Shown here: positions 30,524 through 40,050 of the stretch, piece by piece
Numbering within the stretch: the stretch's first letter is position 1
Layout: each line of letters starts with the position of its first letter
NCBI GenBank assembly: GCA_020853215.1
Contig: JADYZH010000075.1
Location: 1-64,000 of the forward strand
Origin: Sulfuritalea sp.
GTDB lineage: Bacteria > Pseudomonadota > Gammaproteobacteria > Burkholderiales > Rhodocyclaceae
Direction of reading: 5' to 3'
DNA length: 64,000 nt
The notes under the pieces: model-generated
Databases searched by the model: none
Seen by the model: only the letters and a program-made list of their open reading frames with translations
Told to the model about the DNA's origin: nothing
Made by a program: the position numbers and the translations under genes

Positions 30524-31942
30524 ATGTCCTACAATTTCCCGGCAATGCTTGCTCCTTCGATTTCCCGCAGCGAGGCCCGCGACGATGCAGCGGCCATTGC
30601 CGCCGCCTGGTTTGCGCGCCTGTCGGCCTCGTCGCTGCTCGCCATGCAGCGCGAAGAAGCGCTGCCGGCGCGTCCCCTGCCAGCGCTTGCTGCACTGGCT
30701 GCGATTGCCCTGGCGGAGGGACGCACGCTGCTGATTCTGGTGCCGAACGACGATGATCTGCCGGAGCTCTCGAATGCGCTGGAACTGTCCATTCGGCCTC
30801 TTTGCCTGGTTTTGCCGGCTGCAGACTTCGCCGCCCGGATTGCGCTGCGCGCCACGCTTGCACTGCTGGAAAGTCGGCTCCGGCGAGACGGCGAGGACGA
30901 ACAGTCGGCGGCGTGGCGGCGCCAGCGCGACCGCATTGCCGCCAACGCAGGGCTGTGGCGGGAGACGCAAACCTGGGCGGCGCGCAACGATCGCAGCGAG
31001 AGCCCGCTCGCCGTGGCCGAACTCTTCCCGGTGCGCATCCTGCCGCCGGCCGCCTACCGCACGTTGCAGCACAAGACCGCCGACATCACCCTGCTCTATC
31101 GCTGCGATGCGCCGCCGGAACTGATTGCACCGGCCGGGCGCCTGCTGCGTATCGGCCCGCGCGCCGCGGAAGCCTGTCACCGCAAGCTCGCGCCACTTGA
31201 CGAGGATGCGCGGCTGATGATGGAAAGGGCCCAGCTCAGCCGCGATATCGCCGATCTGGAACTGGAGCTGGTAACCGTCCAGGCCGAAGTGGCTGACTTC
31301 ATGCGCGATTACTACCAGCGGGTCGGCCGCCGCATGGCCGAACACGATGCGCTGCAAGCGCGACTGGCCCGCGAAGAAGCGCAGCGCACCCCGGCAAACC
31401 CTGAAATTCGATCCGCAGCGGGAAAAAAGCAGCGGCAGGCCGAGCAGTCGGCGCACGAATCGCAGCGCTTCACCGAGGCCGCGACCGAGGAGGCACCGGT
31501 ATTCCGCCCGAGCAAGGACATCAAGCGCCTGTTTCGCCAGATCGCCCAGCAAATTCACCCCGATCGCGCCATCGACGCGGCGGACCGTGCCTGGCGCACG
31601 CAGTTGATGAGCGAGGCCAACCGCGCCTACCGCCATGGCGATGAACGCGCCTTGCGCGAAGTCGCCGCCCTGTGGGGCGAGGGACGCGGCGAGATGCCCG
31701 CCGAGGCCCGTGCCGCCGTATCGCCAGCGCCGACTTTGCGGTCCCAGGTGAAACGCCTGCGCGCCCGGCTGGCCGAAATCGAAAGCGAACTGCACCGGCT
31801 GTTCGGTTCGCGCCTTTACGAACTGTTCATCGCCGCGCGGCAGGCCAGACGACAGGGCCGCGACCTGCTCGGCGAAATGGCCGACCAGCTCGACGCATCG
31901 ATCGCGGAACTGCATCAACGCTGCCCCGCCGGCACCGCCTGA
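30524..31942 (+). CDS. J-domain protein of unknown function
   Basis: A 472-residue protein if ATG 30524 (MSYNFPAMLAPSISRSEARD) is used; the track ORF runs back to 30326 through non-conserved sequence next to element C. No clear ribosome site favours a start, and ATG 30545 is possible. The C-terminal third contains a J-domain core, DIKRLFRQIAQQIHPDRAID, with the HPD triad that stimulates DnaK ATPase. The central region is charged and coiled. A short interspersed repeat (31713-31741) encodes AAVSPAPTL after the J domain. The stop codon directly abuts the stop codon of the convergent Sel1 gene. Confidence 0.82.
   Translation: MSYNFPAMLAPSISRSEARDDAAAIAAAWFARLSASSLLAMQREEALPARPLPALAALAAIALAEGRTLLILVPNDDDLPELSNALELSIRPLCLVLPAADFAARIALRATLALLESRLRRDGEDEQSAAWRRQRDRIAANAGLWRETQTWAARNDRSESPLAVAELFPVRILPPAAYRTLQHKTADITLLYRCDAPPELIAPAGRLLRIGPRAAEACHRKLAPLDEDARLMMERAQLSRDIADLELELVTVQAEVADFMRDYYQRVGRRMAEHDALQARLAREEAQRTPANPEIRSAAGKKQRQAEQSAHESQRFTEAATEEAPVFRPSKDIKRLFRQIAQQIHPDRAIDAADRAWRTQLMSEANRAYRHGDERALREVAALWGEGRGEMPAEARAAVSPAPTLRSQVKRLRARLAEIESELHRLFGSRLYELFIAARQARRQGRDLLGEMADQLDASIAELHQRCPAGTA
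31713..31741 (+). repeat. Short interspersed repeat, copy 1 (in J-domain gene)
   Basis: Contains TATCGCCAGCGCCGACTTTG. It is read in frame as VSPAPTL. The same core occurs in the hybrid kinase at 38506, fliH at 56528, fliK at 59541 and in an intergenic copy at 38958. Confidence 0.5.
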
Positions 31943-33817
31943 TCAATCCAGCCTGTCGCCACGCTCCAGGCGATCGAGAAAAGCCCGTGCGCCAGGGTGG
32001 CCCAGCCGCGCCGCCGCGCGCAGCCATTTGGCGGCCAGGCGCAGGCTTTGCCTGACGCCTTCGCCACGAAAATAGACCAGCCCCAGCTCGTAACACGCAT
32101 CGACCTCTCCTTGCAGCGCGGCGCCGCGCAGCCAATGCGCCGCGGCATGAGCATCGCGCCGGACGCCTTCGCCGTGCAGCAAGCAATAACCGCAGCTATA
32201 CATGGCATAGCTGTCCGCATGTCGCAACGCCGCCTCCCGGTACCAATGGAAGGCCTCGCACGGATCCGGTTCGATGCCCTGGCCGAAGTAGTACAGGTCG
32301 CCCATGATGACTTTGGCATCCTGCAGCACGGCCGCCTGGCGATACCAGCCCAGCGCCTGGGGCACATCGATCGCGGCACCCGTGCCGTGCCGCAGACATT
32401 CTGCCAACAGGAAGGCGGCACGACGATGTCCGCTGGCGGCGGCTTTTCGCAAGCAGCCAACCGCCTCGACCAGCCCGGGGTCGGCCGCCGTCACGGCGGC
32501 ATGCAGCAGCGACTGGCCGCGCGCGAGCCAGTAGCGTTCGAGTTCTCCTTTCGCTTGCGCCCAGCCTGCCTGTATCGCCGCCAGCAGCAAGGCTTCGCCA
32601 CGCTCCGCGACGCACTCGCCGCCGATACCCAGCAGCAGGCAGCGGCCATACTCCGCCTGACCATGCGCGTCGCCGGCTTCTGCCGCGCGGGAATACAGTG
32701 CTCGCGCCATCGCCGCGTCTTCGGCGACGCCCTCGCCCCGTTCATGGCATTCGCCCAACCAGACCCACGCCGCGAGGTCCCCCAGCTCAGCCGCGCGGCG
32801 ATACCACGTCACGGCAAGCGCCTTGTCCTCGGCAACGCCATCGCCCCACCGATAGGCGTGGGCGATCTTGAGATGCGCCCGCACATGCCCATGGCCAGCG
32901 GCCGTCCGCCACCAAGTCACGGCGTCGGCCAGGTTGCCGCCACCGATGCCGTACGCCAGGCACTCGCCCAGTTCGAATTCCGCATCGCGGCTGCCACCCG
33001 CCGCCGCCCGCCGATACCAGGCCAGGCCAGTTTCCGGGTCGCGCTTCATGCCCAGGCCAAAACTAGCGCATTGCCCGAGGAGAAACATCGCACCGGTCAC
33101 GCCCTCGCGCGCCGCGGCATGAAAGTACCCCAGCGCGGCAACGGGGTCGGCGGCGGTACCCGCACCGGCATAAAGGCACAAGCCAAGGCAAAAGCTTGCG
33201 TTTGCCACGCCCGCCGCAGCCGCTTCGCGCCACAGGCGCAAGGCCTCGTCACGATCCTCCCGCACGCCGCGGCCGAAGAAATGGCAACGCGCCAGCAGAT
33301 CGTGCGCCGCGGCGTGCCCCTGCTCCGCGGCGCGGCGCAGCCAGTGGGCAGCCTGCCCGAAGTCACGCGCGATACCACTACCGAAATAGCACAGGCGGCC
33401 GAGCCAGTATTGCGCCAGCAGAACGTCCTGCGCGGCGGCGAGGGCAAACAGGCGCGCCGCCTCGGCGCAATCGCGGGGCAAACCACAGCCGTGATAGAGC
33501 AGCCAGCCCAGCACCGCGATACCTGCCGGACATTCCGACTCGGCGCTGTGCATGGCCCAGCGCACCGCGTCGGTCGGATTCTTTTGTGCGCGATCGCCTG
33601 TCGCATGGCGCCATGCCAACTCCGCCTGGGCGTTGCCATTCCCCCCCGCGGCCATGCGCCGCAATTCGGCCGGCGCAACGCTGTTCCAGAAATCCTCGGG
33701 ACGCCCGAGCAGCTCGAGGCCATGCGCCGCGCCGCGTTCGATCAGCGGACTTTCCAGCGCTTCACGGAAAAATCCCAACAGAGCCCCGGATGGCAGGGGA
33801 ACCAGCGACTGCTTCAT
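31943..33817 (-). CDS. Sel1-repeat protein
   Basis: A 624-residue protein starting at ATG 33817 (MKQSLVPLPSGALLGFFREA); the track ORF start at 34144 runs into the neighbouring MCP. About 14 Sel1-like repeats of 35-36 residues fill residues 60-610, for example LGRLCYFGSGIARDFGQAAH and LGECHERGEGVAEDAAMARA. Sel1 repeats form alpha-solenoid scaffolds for protein interactions. No signal peptide is visible, so it is probably cytoplasmic. It lies downstream of the CZB-type MCP on the same strand and ends immediately against the J-domain gene. The partner is unknown. Confidence 0.9.
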   Translation of the reverse strand: MKQSLVPLPSGALLGFFREALESPLIERGAAHGLELLGRPEDFWNSVAPAELRRMAAGGNGNAQAELAWRHATGDRAQKNPTDAVRWAMHSAESECPAGIAVLGWLLYHGCGLPRDCAEAARLFALAAAQDVLLAQYWLGRLCYFGSGIARDFGQAAHWLRRAAEQGHAAAHDLLARCHFFGRGVREDRDEALRLWREAAAAGVANASFCLGLCLYAGAGTAADPVAALGYFHAAAREGVTGAMFLLGQCASFGLGMKRDPETGLAWYRRAAAGGSRDAEFELGECLAYGIGGGNLADAVTWWRTAAGHGHVRAHLKIAHAYRWGDGVAEDKALAVTWYRRAAELGDLAAWVWLGECHERGEGVAEDAAMARALYSRAAEAGDAHGQAEYGRCLLLGIGGECVAERGEALLLAAIQAGWAQAKGELERYWLARGQSLLHAAVTAADPGLVEAVGCLRKAAASGHRRAAFLLAECLRHGTGAAIDVPQALGWYRQAAVLQDAKVIMGDLYYFGQGIEPDPCEAFHWYREAALRHADSYAMYSCGYCLLHGEGVRRDAHAAAHWLRGAALQGEVDACYELGLVYFRGEGVRQSLRLAAKWLRAAARLGHPGARAFLDRLERGDRLD

Positions 33818-33879
33818 ATCGCTATCGGGGCCACTCCCATGCAATGCACTGCCCAGGCGTTGGCCAGGCGCCGCGATTC

Positions 33880-35007
33880 TCAGCCTGGCTGGCAGAGCAG
33901 GACAGGATTGGTTTCGCCCGCCACGGCCATGCGCTCGAGGGCATCGACTACGCCAAAGCTGGCCTCTTCCATACGGCCGATCGCCTCGACGCCGCCCGGA
34001 ATGTCGCCGCCGCGCAAGCCTTCCAGCGCTTCCCTGCCGGCTCGGTGCACGGCGGCGTGGGGAGCATCCATCTCGCGATATCCGGGCAGCCTGGAGTAGC
34101 ACTCGCGCCCCTCGCCGGCAAAGTACCACTGGCCGAGGCGGCATTGGGTGTGATCGGAGATGTCCCCGACGCTCTTGTCGTTAAGACCGAAAAAAGCCTT
34201 GTATATCTCGAACTTGAACAACACATGGTCCATTTTTGCCACTTCGACGAAACTCCGCAGCGTGGAGGCGGCGATGGCCTGCTCCATCAGTGTCGCCAGG
34301 CCAAGCAGCCGCTGCATGTTCTCCGTCGCCGATCCGCCTTCGACGCTGGCGCGCCTGGCTTCCGCCGCCAGAGCCGTCATGCTCTCGGTGGCGCTGCCGG
34401 TGTCGGTGCCGATCTGGCCGACCAGCGAGGAAATCTCGGCCGTGGCATTGGCCGTCCGCTCGGCAAGTTTCCGCACTTCGTCAGCCACCACGGCAAAGCC
34501 GCGCCCCTGCTCGCCGGCGCGGGCGGCTTCGATGGCGGCGTTGAGCGCCAGCAGGTTGGTCTGGTCGGCTATTTCCTTGATCAGGTTCACGATGCCGACG
34601 ATTTTCGTCGCCCGTTCGCCCAGCACGGCGACACTGCCGGTGGCCGCTGCGGAACGCTCCGACAACCGCGCGAGGTCACCCGAGATGCGATCGATAGCGC
34701 TGCGGCTGACTTCTGTGACGCCGAAGGTTTCGATGGCGTTGCCGCGCTCGGTATTCATGGTTTCCGCGAGCCGGGCGAGACTCTGTTGCGAAAGGCCGAT
34801 GGATGTGCCAAAGCTGTCCAGATGTTTCATCAGACGCTGATACGCATCGAGGCGGATTTCCAGCTCGCCTGCCCTGTCGGCATGCGTGGCGACCAGCGAC
34901 TCGAGCGAGGCAATGCGGGATTGTGCAGCTGCTTCGGCCTGCCGGCTCTGCTGTAGTTGCGACCTGACCTGCTCAAGTTCATGGCGAATGGCGGAACCGA
35001 AAAACAT
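33880..35007 (-). CDS. Soluble MCP with C-terminal CZB zinc-binding domain
   Basis: A 375-residue cytoplasmic receptor with no membrane segment. An N-terminal coiled coil is followed by a signalling domain ([20 protein letters not shown]) and a C-terminal CZB domain: [31 protein letters not shown] and MDAPHAAVH supply the conserved His/Cys zinc ligands. This is the TlpD-like arrangement, which senses oxidants, hypochlorous acid or zinc in known members. ATG 35007 has AGGAG 7 bases upstream. Element copy D and a perfect hairpin lie in its leader. Confidence 0.93.
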   Translation of the reverse strand: MFFGSAIRHELEQVRSQLQQSRQAEAAAQSRIASLESLVATHADRAGELEIRLDAYQRLMKHLDSFGTSIGLSQQSLARLAETMNTERGNAIETFGVTEVSRSAIDRISGDLARLSERSAAATGSVAVLGERATKIVGIVNLIKEIADQTNLLALNAAIEAARAGEQGRGFAVVADEVRKLAERTANATAEISSLVGQIGTDTGSATESMTALAAEARRASVEGGSATENMQRLLGLATLMEQAIAASTLRSFVEVAKMDHVLFKFEIYKAFFGLNDKSVGDISDHTQCRLGQWYFAGEGRECYSRLPGYREMDAPHAAVHRAGREALEGLRGGDIPGGVEAIGRMEEASFGVVDALERMAVAGETNPVLLCQPG

Positions 35008-35042
35008 GAGATGCTCCTGCAGTGGTTGGCCTGGCTGGTGTG

Positions 35043-35061
35043 CCCGACAGGCATTGTCGGG
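35043..35061 (-). other. Perfect hairpin in the leader of the CZB MCP
   Basis: CCCGACA and TGTCGGG form a perfect 7-bp stem with a 5-nt loop between element D and the start codon. It has no T-tract on the - strand, so it is unlikely to be a simple intrinsic terminator. Confidence 0.5.
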
Positions 35062-35107
35062 AAATTCAATTATTCAAAGTCGACGCGTTCTTGACCCGCG
35101 CAGCGAC

Positions 35108-35173
35108 ATGGTCTCAAAGGGACAGGGGTTTGTTTATCCGTGAATTGCGCGACAAACTGCGGTATCTACGTAG
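35108..35173 (-). promoter_or_regulatory. 66-nt repeated leader element, copy D (upstream of CZB MCP)
   Basis: On the - strand it reads CTACGTAGATACCGCAG, then GTTTGTCGCG, GGATAAACAA and CTTTGAGACCAT. It is 100 bases before the MCP start. The region from 35174 to 35404, between this copy and the + strand kinase, shows no gene or other element that I can recognise. Confidence 0.83.
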
Positions 35174-35404
35174 CTCAAAGCAATTCGAAATGGACTTGGG
35201 ACGAGCGCCGCGCTATGCTTGCTTCCGCATCGGCAAAAAAATTGACCATGCCACTCATCGGTTCGTTTTGCGGCATTCTGAGATTTTGATGGCTGACTGG
35301 ATTTACCTGATACATTCACTGACGACGACCTGCGGAGGTTCCGGGGAAATCGCCGAGGTGGAAGTCGCCGCCGCTGCCATGCACGGACCGCGGAAGGAAG
35401 TCTC

Positions 35405-38400
35405 ATGACCCATGTGCTGGTGGTCGACGACGTCGAATCGACCCGCTATATGCTGAAGGTCGTGCTCGAAGACCATGACTACCGCGTGACACTGGCCGGC
35501 AACGGGCTGGAGGCGCTGGCGGCGGCGCACGACGACACACCGGACCTGATCCTCTCCGATGCCCTGATGCCGGCCATGGACGGCTTTACGCTGTGCCGGA
35601 CGTGGATGGGCGACAGTACGCTGAAATCCATACCCTTCGTTTTCTATTCCGGCACCTACACCACGCCGGAGGACCACGAACTGGGCCGGGCATTGGGCGC
35701 CGCCCGCTACATCGTCAAGCCGCAGAAACCCGCTGCCTTGCTGGCCGAGCTGGGCGCGGTGCTGCGGGAGCGCACCGCCAGCGAAAAGCCGGCCGCGGCA
35801 CTGGACGACGCCGGCTTCCATGTCCTCCATGAGTCGGCCCTGGAGCGCCAGCTCCAACGCAAGATCGCGCAACTTGAGGCCGCGAACCGCAGTCTGGGCG
35901 AAAGCGAGGAACGTTTTCGCGCCATCTTCGAGCAGGCGGCGGTGGGCATCGCCCAGGTGGACCCGCGTGGCGCCTGGCAGGGAGTGAACCAGCGGCTGTG
36001 CGACATCGTCGGCTACAGCCGTGACGAACTGCTGGCGAGCAACGTTCAGGCCATCACCCATCCCGACGACCTGAAGGCGGATATGGCCGCGGTGGGCGAA
36101 CTGTTGTCTGGCGCAAGCCACAGCCTCAGCCGGGAAACGCGCTTTTTCCACAAGTCGGGCGAGACCATCTGGGTCAATCTCTCGGTGCGACTGGCGCGCA
36201 CTGCCACGGACGGCTCGCCGCGCTATTTCATCGCGGTGGTGGAGGACATCGACCAGCGCAAGCGCCTGGAGCAGCGCAGCCGCGAGCAACTCGAAGAACT
36301 GCAACGCCGGGAAGCCTATGACAAGGAACTGCTGGCGGCGGCGGAACGATCGCGCCGCGCGCTGCTGAAGGCGGTCGAAGACCAGGCGCTGGCGACGGCG
36401 GCGCTGCGGGCCAGCGAGCAGCGTTTCCGCAGGTTCGTCGAAAACGCCAGCGACATCATTTTCGAACTGGCGCCGGACGGCGTCATCACCTATCTCTCGC
36501 CAAACTGGCCGAGCTTCCTCGGCCTGTCGGCCGCCGATGCCATCGGCAAGCCGATCGAGACCTACCTCCATCCCGATGATGTGGCCATGTGCCGGCAACT
36601 TCTCGAAGATGCAGGCGTTACGGATAAATCTGTCAGAGTCGAATACCGGGTCGGTCCGCGCGAGGGCCCGGTACGCTGGCACGCGACCCGCGGCGTGGCG
36701 GTGCGCGACGCCGCTGGCCAGCTGGTCGGCTACCAGGGCATCGCGCGCGACGTCACCGAGCGCAGAACGGCCGAGGATCAACTGCGCAAGCTCTCGCTGG
36801 CAGTTGAGCAAAGCCCGGGAAGCATCGTCATCACCGACACTGGCGCCACCATCGAGTATGTGAACGATGCCTTTGTTCGGATCACGGGCTACAGCCGCGA
36901 AGAAGTCATCGGGCAAAACCCGCGCATCCTGCAAGCGGGCAAGACGCCGCCGGAAACCTACGCCAGCCTGTGGCAGGCGCTGAGCCGCGGCCAGCCATGG
37001 CAGGGCGAGTTCCACAACAAGCGCAAGGACGGCGGGGAATACATCGAGTTCGCCATCATCACGCCTTTGCGCCAGCCCGACGGGCGCATCACGCATTTCG
37101 TCGCGGTGCAGGAAGACATCACCGAGCGCAAGCGCCTTGGCAGCGAGCTGGACCGGCACCGGCATCATCTCGAAGACCTGGTGATCCAGCGTACGGCGGA
37201 ACTCAGCGCGGCGCGCCAGCAGGCTGAAGAGGCCAGCCGAGCCAAGAGCAGCTTTCTGGCCAACATGAGCCACGAAATTCGCACGCCGATGAACGCCATC
37301 ATCGGTCTGACCCATCTGCTGCGCCGCGACGAACGCACCCCCCGGCAAGCCGACCGGCTGGAGAAAATCGGCACCGCCGCCAAGCACTTGCTGGCCATCA
37401 TCAACAACATCCTCGACATCTCCAAGATCGAGGCCGGCAAACTCGAGCTGGAACAGACGAACTTTGCACTGAGCGCCGTCCTCGACCAGGTCCGCTCGCT
37501 GGTCTCCGATCAGGCCCACGCCAAGGGATTGGCGATCGAGGTCGATCCCGACGCCGTGCCCGCATGGCTGTGGGGCGACCCGACGCGACTAAGGCAGGCG
37601 CTGTTCAACTTCACCAGCAATGCCATCAAGTTCACCGAGCGCGGCACCATCACCCTGCGCGCCGTCCGGCTGCATGCCGGCGGCGATCCCCCGCACGAAG
37701 CCCCTCACCCCGAAGAAAGTTCTCCGGGGGAATTGGGGGAAGAGATTCTGGTGCGTTTCGAAGTCGAGGACACGGGCATCGGCATTACACCCCAGCAGAT
37801 GTCGCACCTGTTCCGGCCCTTCGAGCAGGCCGATCTCTCGACCACCCGCAAATATGGCGGCACCGGTCTTGGACTCGTCATCTCCCGGCGGCTGGCCGAA
37901 CTGATGGGCGGTGAAGTCGGTGTGGAGAGCACGCCGGGCAAAGGCAGCATCTTCTGGTTCACCGCCCACCTGCACCGTGGCACAAGCATCATGCCTGCCA
38001 CTGCGCCCACAGAGGTAGAGGATGCCGAGGGCACACTGCGCCGGCACCACACCGGCACACGACTGCTCCTGGCCGAAGACAACGCCATCAACCGTGAAGT
38101 CGCCCTGGAACTCCTGTACGCGGCAAGCCTGGCCGTCGATACTGCCGTCGATGGCCTGGAAGCCGTGGACAAGGCGCGCAGCATCGACTACGCGCTGATC
38201 CTGATGGATGTACAGATGCCCCGCATGGACGGTCTGCAAGCGACCCGCGCCATCCGCTCGCTGCCCGGTCGGGCCACCACGCCGATTCTGGCCATGACCG
38301 CCAACGCTTTCGACGAGGATCGCCGTGCCTGTCAGGCGGCAGGCATGAACGACTTTGTCGCCAAACCGGTGGATCCCGACGCCCTTTACACCGCACTGAT

Positions 38401-38917
38401 CAAGTGGCTGCCAAAGCCTGATTTTCCCTCTCCATTGACGCAGGGCCCTGCCGTGGCTGTGGCTACCTCCCCCTTGACGGAAGATGGCCTGGGAGGGGGT
38501 GCGCCCGCCGTCCCGCCAGCGCCGACTTTTGCGGCGCAAGACGACGCCTCATGGCGCCTTCGCCTGGCAGGTATTCCAGGGCTGGACATGGAGCGCGGGC
38601 TGGCGCTGGTGCGCGACAATCCGGCCAAGCTGGCACGCATGCTGGTCCTGTTCGCGGACACGCATGCGGCGGATGCCGCGCAACTCTCGGCAGGAATGGC
38701 GGCGCACGATTCCGCAAGCCTCAAAGCGCTGGCCCACTCCCTGAAGGGTTCTGCCGGCACGATCGGCCTGGCGCAGGGTGCCGGGACGGCCGCTGCCCTG
38801 CACGCGGCAATCCGCGCCGGCGCCGGGCCGGACGAGATCGACACGCACGGCGCTGCGCTCATCGACGAACTGACTTCGATCGTCGAGTGCATCAAAAACA
38901 TGTTGACCGATCGGTAG
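35405..38917 (+). CDS. Hybrid histidine kinase (REC-PAS-PAS-PAS-HK-REC-HPt)
   Basis: A 1170-residue soluble hybrid kinase with no transmembrane segment. It begins with a REC domain ([29 protein letters not shown]), so it can itself be a phosphorylation target. Three PAS domains, HisKA ([20 protein letters not shown]), HATPase ([16 protein letters not shown]), a second REC ([19 protein letters not shown]) and an HPt ([14 protein letters not shown]) follow. GGAAGG precedes ATG 35405. Its transmitter is very close to those of the kinases at 9612 and 27185. The REC-HPt linker contains a copy of the short interspersed repeat (38506-38534). Confidence 0.95.
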   Translation: MTHVLVVDDVESTRYMLKVVLEDHDYRVTLAGNGLEALAAAHDDTPDLILSDALMPAMDGFTLCRTWMGDSTLKSIPFVFYSGTYTTPEDHELGRALGAARYIVKPQKPAALLAELGAVLRERTASEKPAAALDDAGFHVLHESALERQLQRKIAQLEAANRSLGESEERFRAIFEQAAVGIAQVDPRGAWQGVNQRLCDIVGYSRDELLASNVQAITHPDDLKADMAAVGELLSGASHSLSRETRFFHKSGETIWVNLSVRLARTATDGSPRYFIAVVEDIDQRKRLEQRSREQLEELQRREAYDKELLAAAERSRRALLKAVEDQALATAALRASEQRFRRFVENASDIIFELAPDGVITYLSPNWPSFLGLSAADAIGKPIETYLHPDDVAMCRQLLEDAGVTDKSVRVEYRVGPREGPVRWHATRGVAVRDAAGQLVGYQGIARDVTERRTAEDQLRKLSLAVEQSPGSIVITDTGATIEYVNDAFVRITGYSREEVIGQNPRILQAGKTPPETYASLWQALSRGQPWQGEFHNKRKDGGEYIEFAIITPLRQPDGRITHFVAVQEDITERKRLGSELDRHRHHLEDLVIQRTAELSAARQQAEEASRAKSSFLANMSHEIRTPMNAIIGLTHLLRRDERTPRQADRLEKIGTAAKHLLAIINNILDISKIEAGKLELEQTNFALSAVLDQVRSLVSDQAHAKGLAIEVDPDAVPAWLWGDPTRLRQALFNFTSNAIKFTERGTITLRAVRLHAGGDPPHEAPHPEESSPGELGEEILVRFEVEDTGIGITPQQMSHLFRPFEQADLSTTRKYGGTGLGLVISRRLAELMGGEVGVESTPGKGSIFWFTAHLHRGTSIMPATAPTEVEDAEGTLRRHHTGTRLLLAEDNAINREVALELLYAASLAVDTAVDGLEAVDKARSIDYALILMDVQMPRMDGLQATRAIRSLPGRATTPILAMTANAFDEDRRACQAAGMNDFVAKPVDPDALYTALIKWLPKPDFPSPLTQGPAVAVATSPLTEDGLGGGAPAVPPAPTFAAQDDASWRLRLAGIPGLDMERGLALVRDNPAKLARMLVLFADTHAADAAQLSAGMAAHDSASLKALAHSLKGSAGTIGLAQGAGTAAALHAAIRAGAGPDEIDTHGAALIDELTSIVECIKNMLTDR
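38506..38534 (+). repeat. Short interspersed repeat, copy 2 (in hybrid kinase linker)
   Basis: Contains CCCGCCAGCGCCGACTTTTG, read as VPPAPTF in the REC-HPt linker. It matches the copy at 31713 apart from small differences. Confidence 0.5.
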
Positions 38918-38957
38918 GCCGCGGAATTGCCCACGGGTGTTTCGCGACGCCCTGTTC

Positions 38958-38985
38958 AGCGTGTCACCGGCGCCGACTATTGCGG
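38958..38985 (+). repeat. Short interspersed repeat, copy 3 (intergenic)
   Basis: GTGTCACCGGCGCCGACTAT resembles the core of the copies in coding regions. It lies in the gap between two convergent genes, so protein-level selection cannot explain this copy. Confidence 0.4.
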
Positions 38986-39002
38986 GAGGCCCGAAGCCCT
39001 CC
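38985..39002. terminator. Possible hairpin between convergent hybrid kinase and fliG
   Basis: GGAGGC and GCCCTCC pair around CCGAA with one bulged base. It is placed as expected for a terminator of the convergent transcripts, but no T-tract follows. Confidence 0.4.
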
Positions 39003-39039
39003 ATGTGACTTTGTTGCAGTGGTGGCGAGGTCGGCCGGA

Positions 39040-40050
39040 TCAGACAAAGGCGTCGTCGGCACCGCCACCGCCGAGCTGGATTTGACCCTCCTCAGCAAGG
39101 CGACGCGCGACCTTGAGAATTTCCTTTTGTTCGTTTTCCACTTCCGAAAGGCGCACCGGACCCTTGGAATCGAGATCTTCCCTGAGCATCTCGGCCGCCC
39201 GTTGCGACATGTTCTTGAAAATCTTCTCGCGCAACTCCGGCGAAGCGCCTTTCAAGGCGATGATAAGCGCATCCGACTGCACCTCGCGCAACAGCAACTG
39301 AATGCCGCGATCATCAATGTCGAGCAGGTTCTCGAAGATGAACATCTCGTCGAGAATTTTTTGCGCCAGATCCGCATCGTACTCGCGGACGTTGTCGATA
39401 ATCGTCGTTTCGTTAGCCTGACCGACGTAGTTGAGAATTTCCGCGGCGTGTCGAATGCCGCCCATGGCGGTTTTCTTGACGTTGACCGCGGCACTGGCGA
39501 GTATGCGCGACAAGGCTTCGTTGAGTTCGCGCAATGCGGCCGGTTGCACGCCATCCAGCGTGGCGATGCGCAGCAGCACATCGTTGCGCAAGCGATCCGT
39601 GAAGTGCTTCAGGATATCGCCGGCATGATCGTATTCCAGGTGCACAAGAATGGTGGCGATGATCTGCGGGTGCTCGTTGCGAATCAGATCGGCGACGCTG
39701 GCCGCCTCCATCCACTTCAGTCCCTCGATGCCGGCCGTGTCGTCGCCCGACATGATGCGGCTGATCAGGCCGGCAGCGCGATCATCGCCCAGCGCCTTGG
39801 TCAGCATGGCCTTGATGGTTTCGTTGTCAACGGCGACCGGGGCGCCCCTGGCGGTCTGCTCGGTAAATTCGTCGATCACCGACTCGATTCGCTCGCGTGC
39901 CACCTGTTTCAGCCCGGCCATGGCGTGACCGAGTTTTTGTACTTCTTTCGGGCCCAGATTTTTCAGTACTTCGGCGGCCTCGTTTTGACCCAGGGAGAGC
40001 AGCAGAATGGCGCTTTTTTCGACGCCTTCACTTTCAGTGCCCACCACCAC
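39040..40050 (-). CDS. fliG: Flagellar motor switch protein FliG
   Basis: A 336-residue FliG, the usual length. Recognisable segments are KSAILLLSLGQNEAAEVLKN, EHPQIIATILVHLEYDHAGD and the C-terminal torque helix region LKGASPELREKIFKNMSQRA with MLREDLDSKGPVRLSEVE. It forms the rotor face that contacts MotA stators and binds the FliF ring. It overlaps the end of fliF by 17 bases, so the two are translationally coupled. fliH does not follow it, as it would in the usual fliEFGHIJ order; it lies about 16 kb away on the other strand. Confidence 0.97.
   Translation of the reverse strand: MVVGTESEGVEKSAILLLSLGQNEAAEVLKNLGPKEVQKLGHAMAGLKQVARERIESVIDEFTEQTARGAPVAVDNETIKAMLTKALGDDRAAGLISRIMSGDDTAGIEGLKWMEAASVADLIRNEHPQIIATILVHLEYDHAGDILKHFTDRLRNDVLLRIATLDGVQPAALRELNEALSRILASAAVNVKKTAMGGIRHAAEILNYVGQANETTIIDNVREYDADLAQKILDEMFIFENLLDIDDRGIQLLLREVQSDALIIALKGASPELREKIFKNMSQRAAEMLREDLDSKGPVRLSEVENEQKEILKVARRLAEEGQIQLGGGGADDAFV

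Noticed and set aside
31997-34956. 700- and 586-residue + strand ORFs opposite the Sel1 and CZB MCP genes
   Set aside because: They are arginine- and alanine-rich shadows; the - strand carries recognisable repeats and receptor domains.
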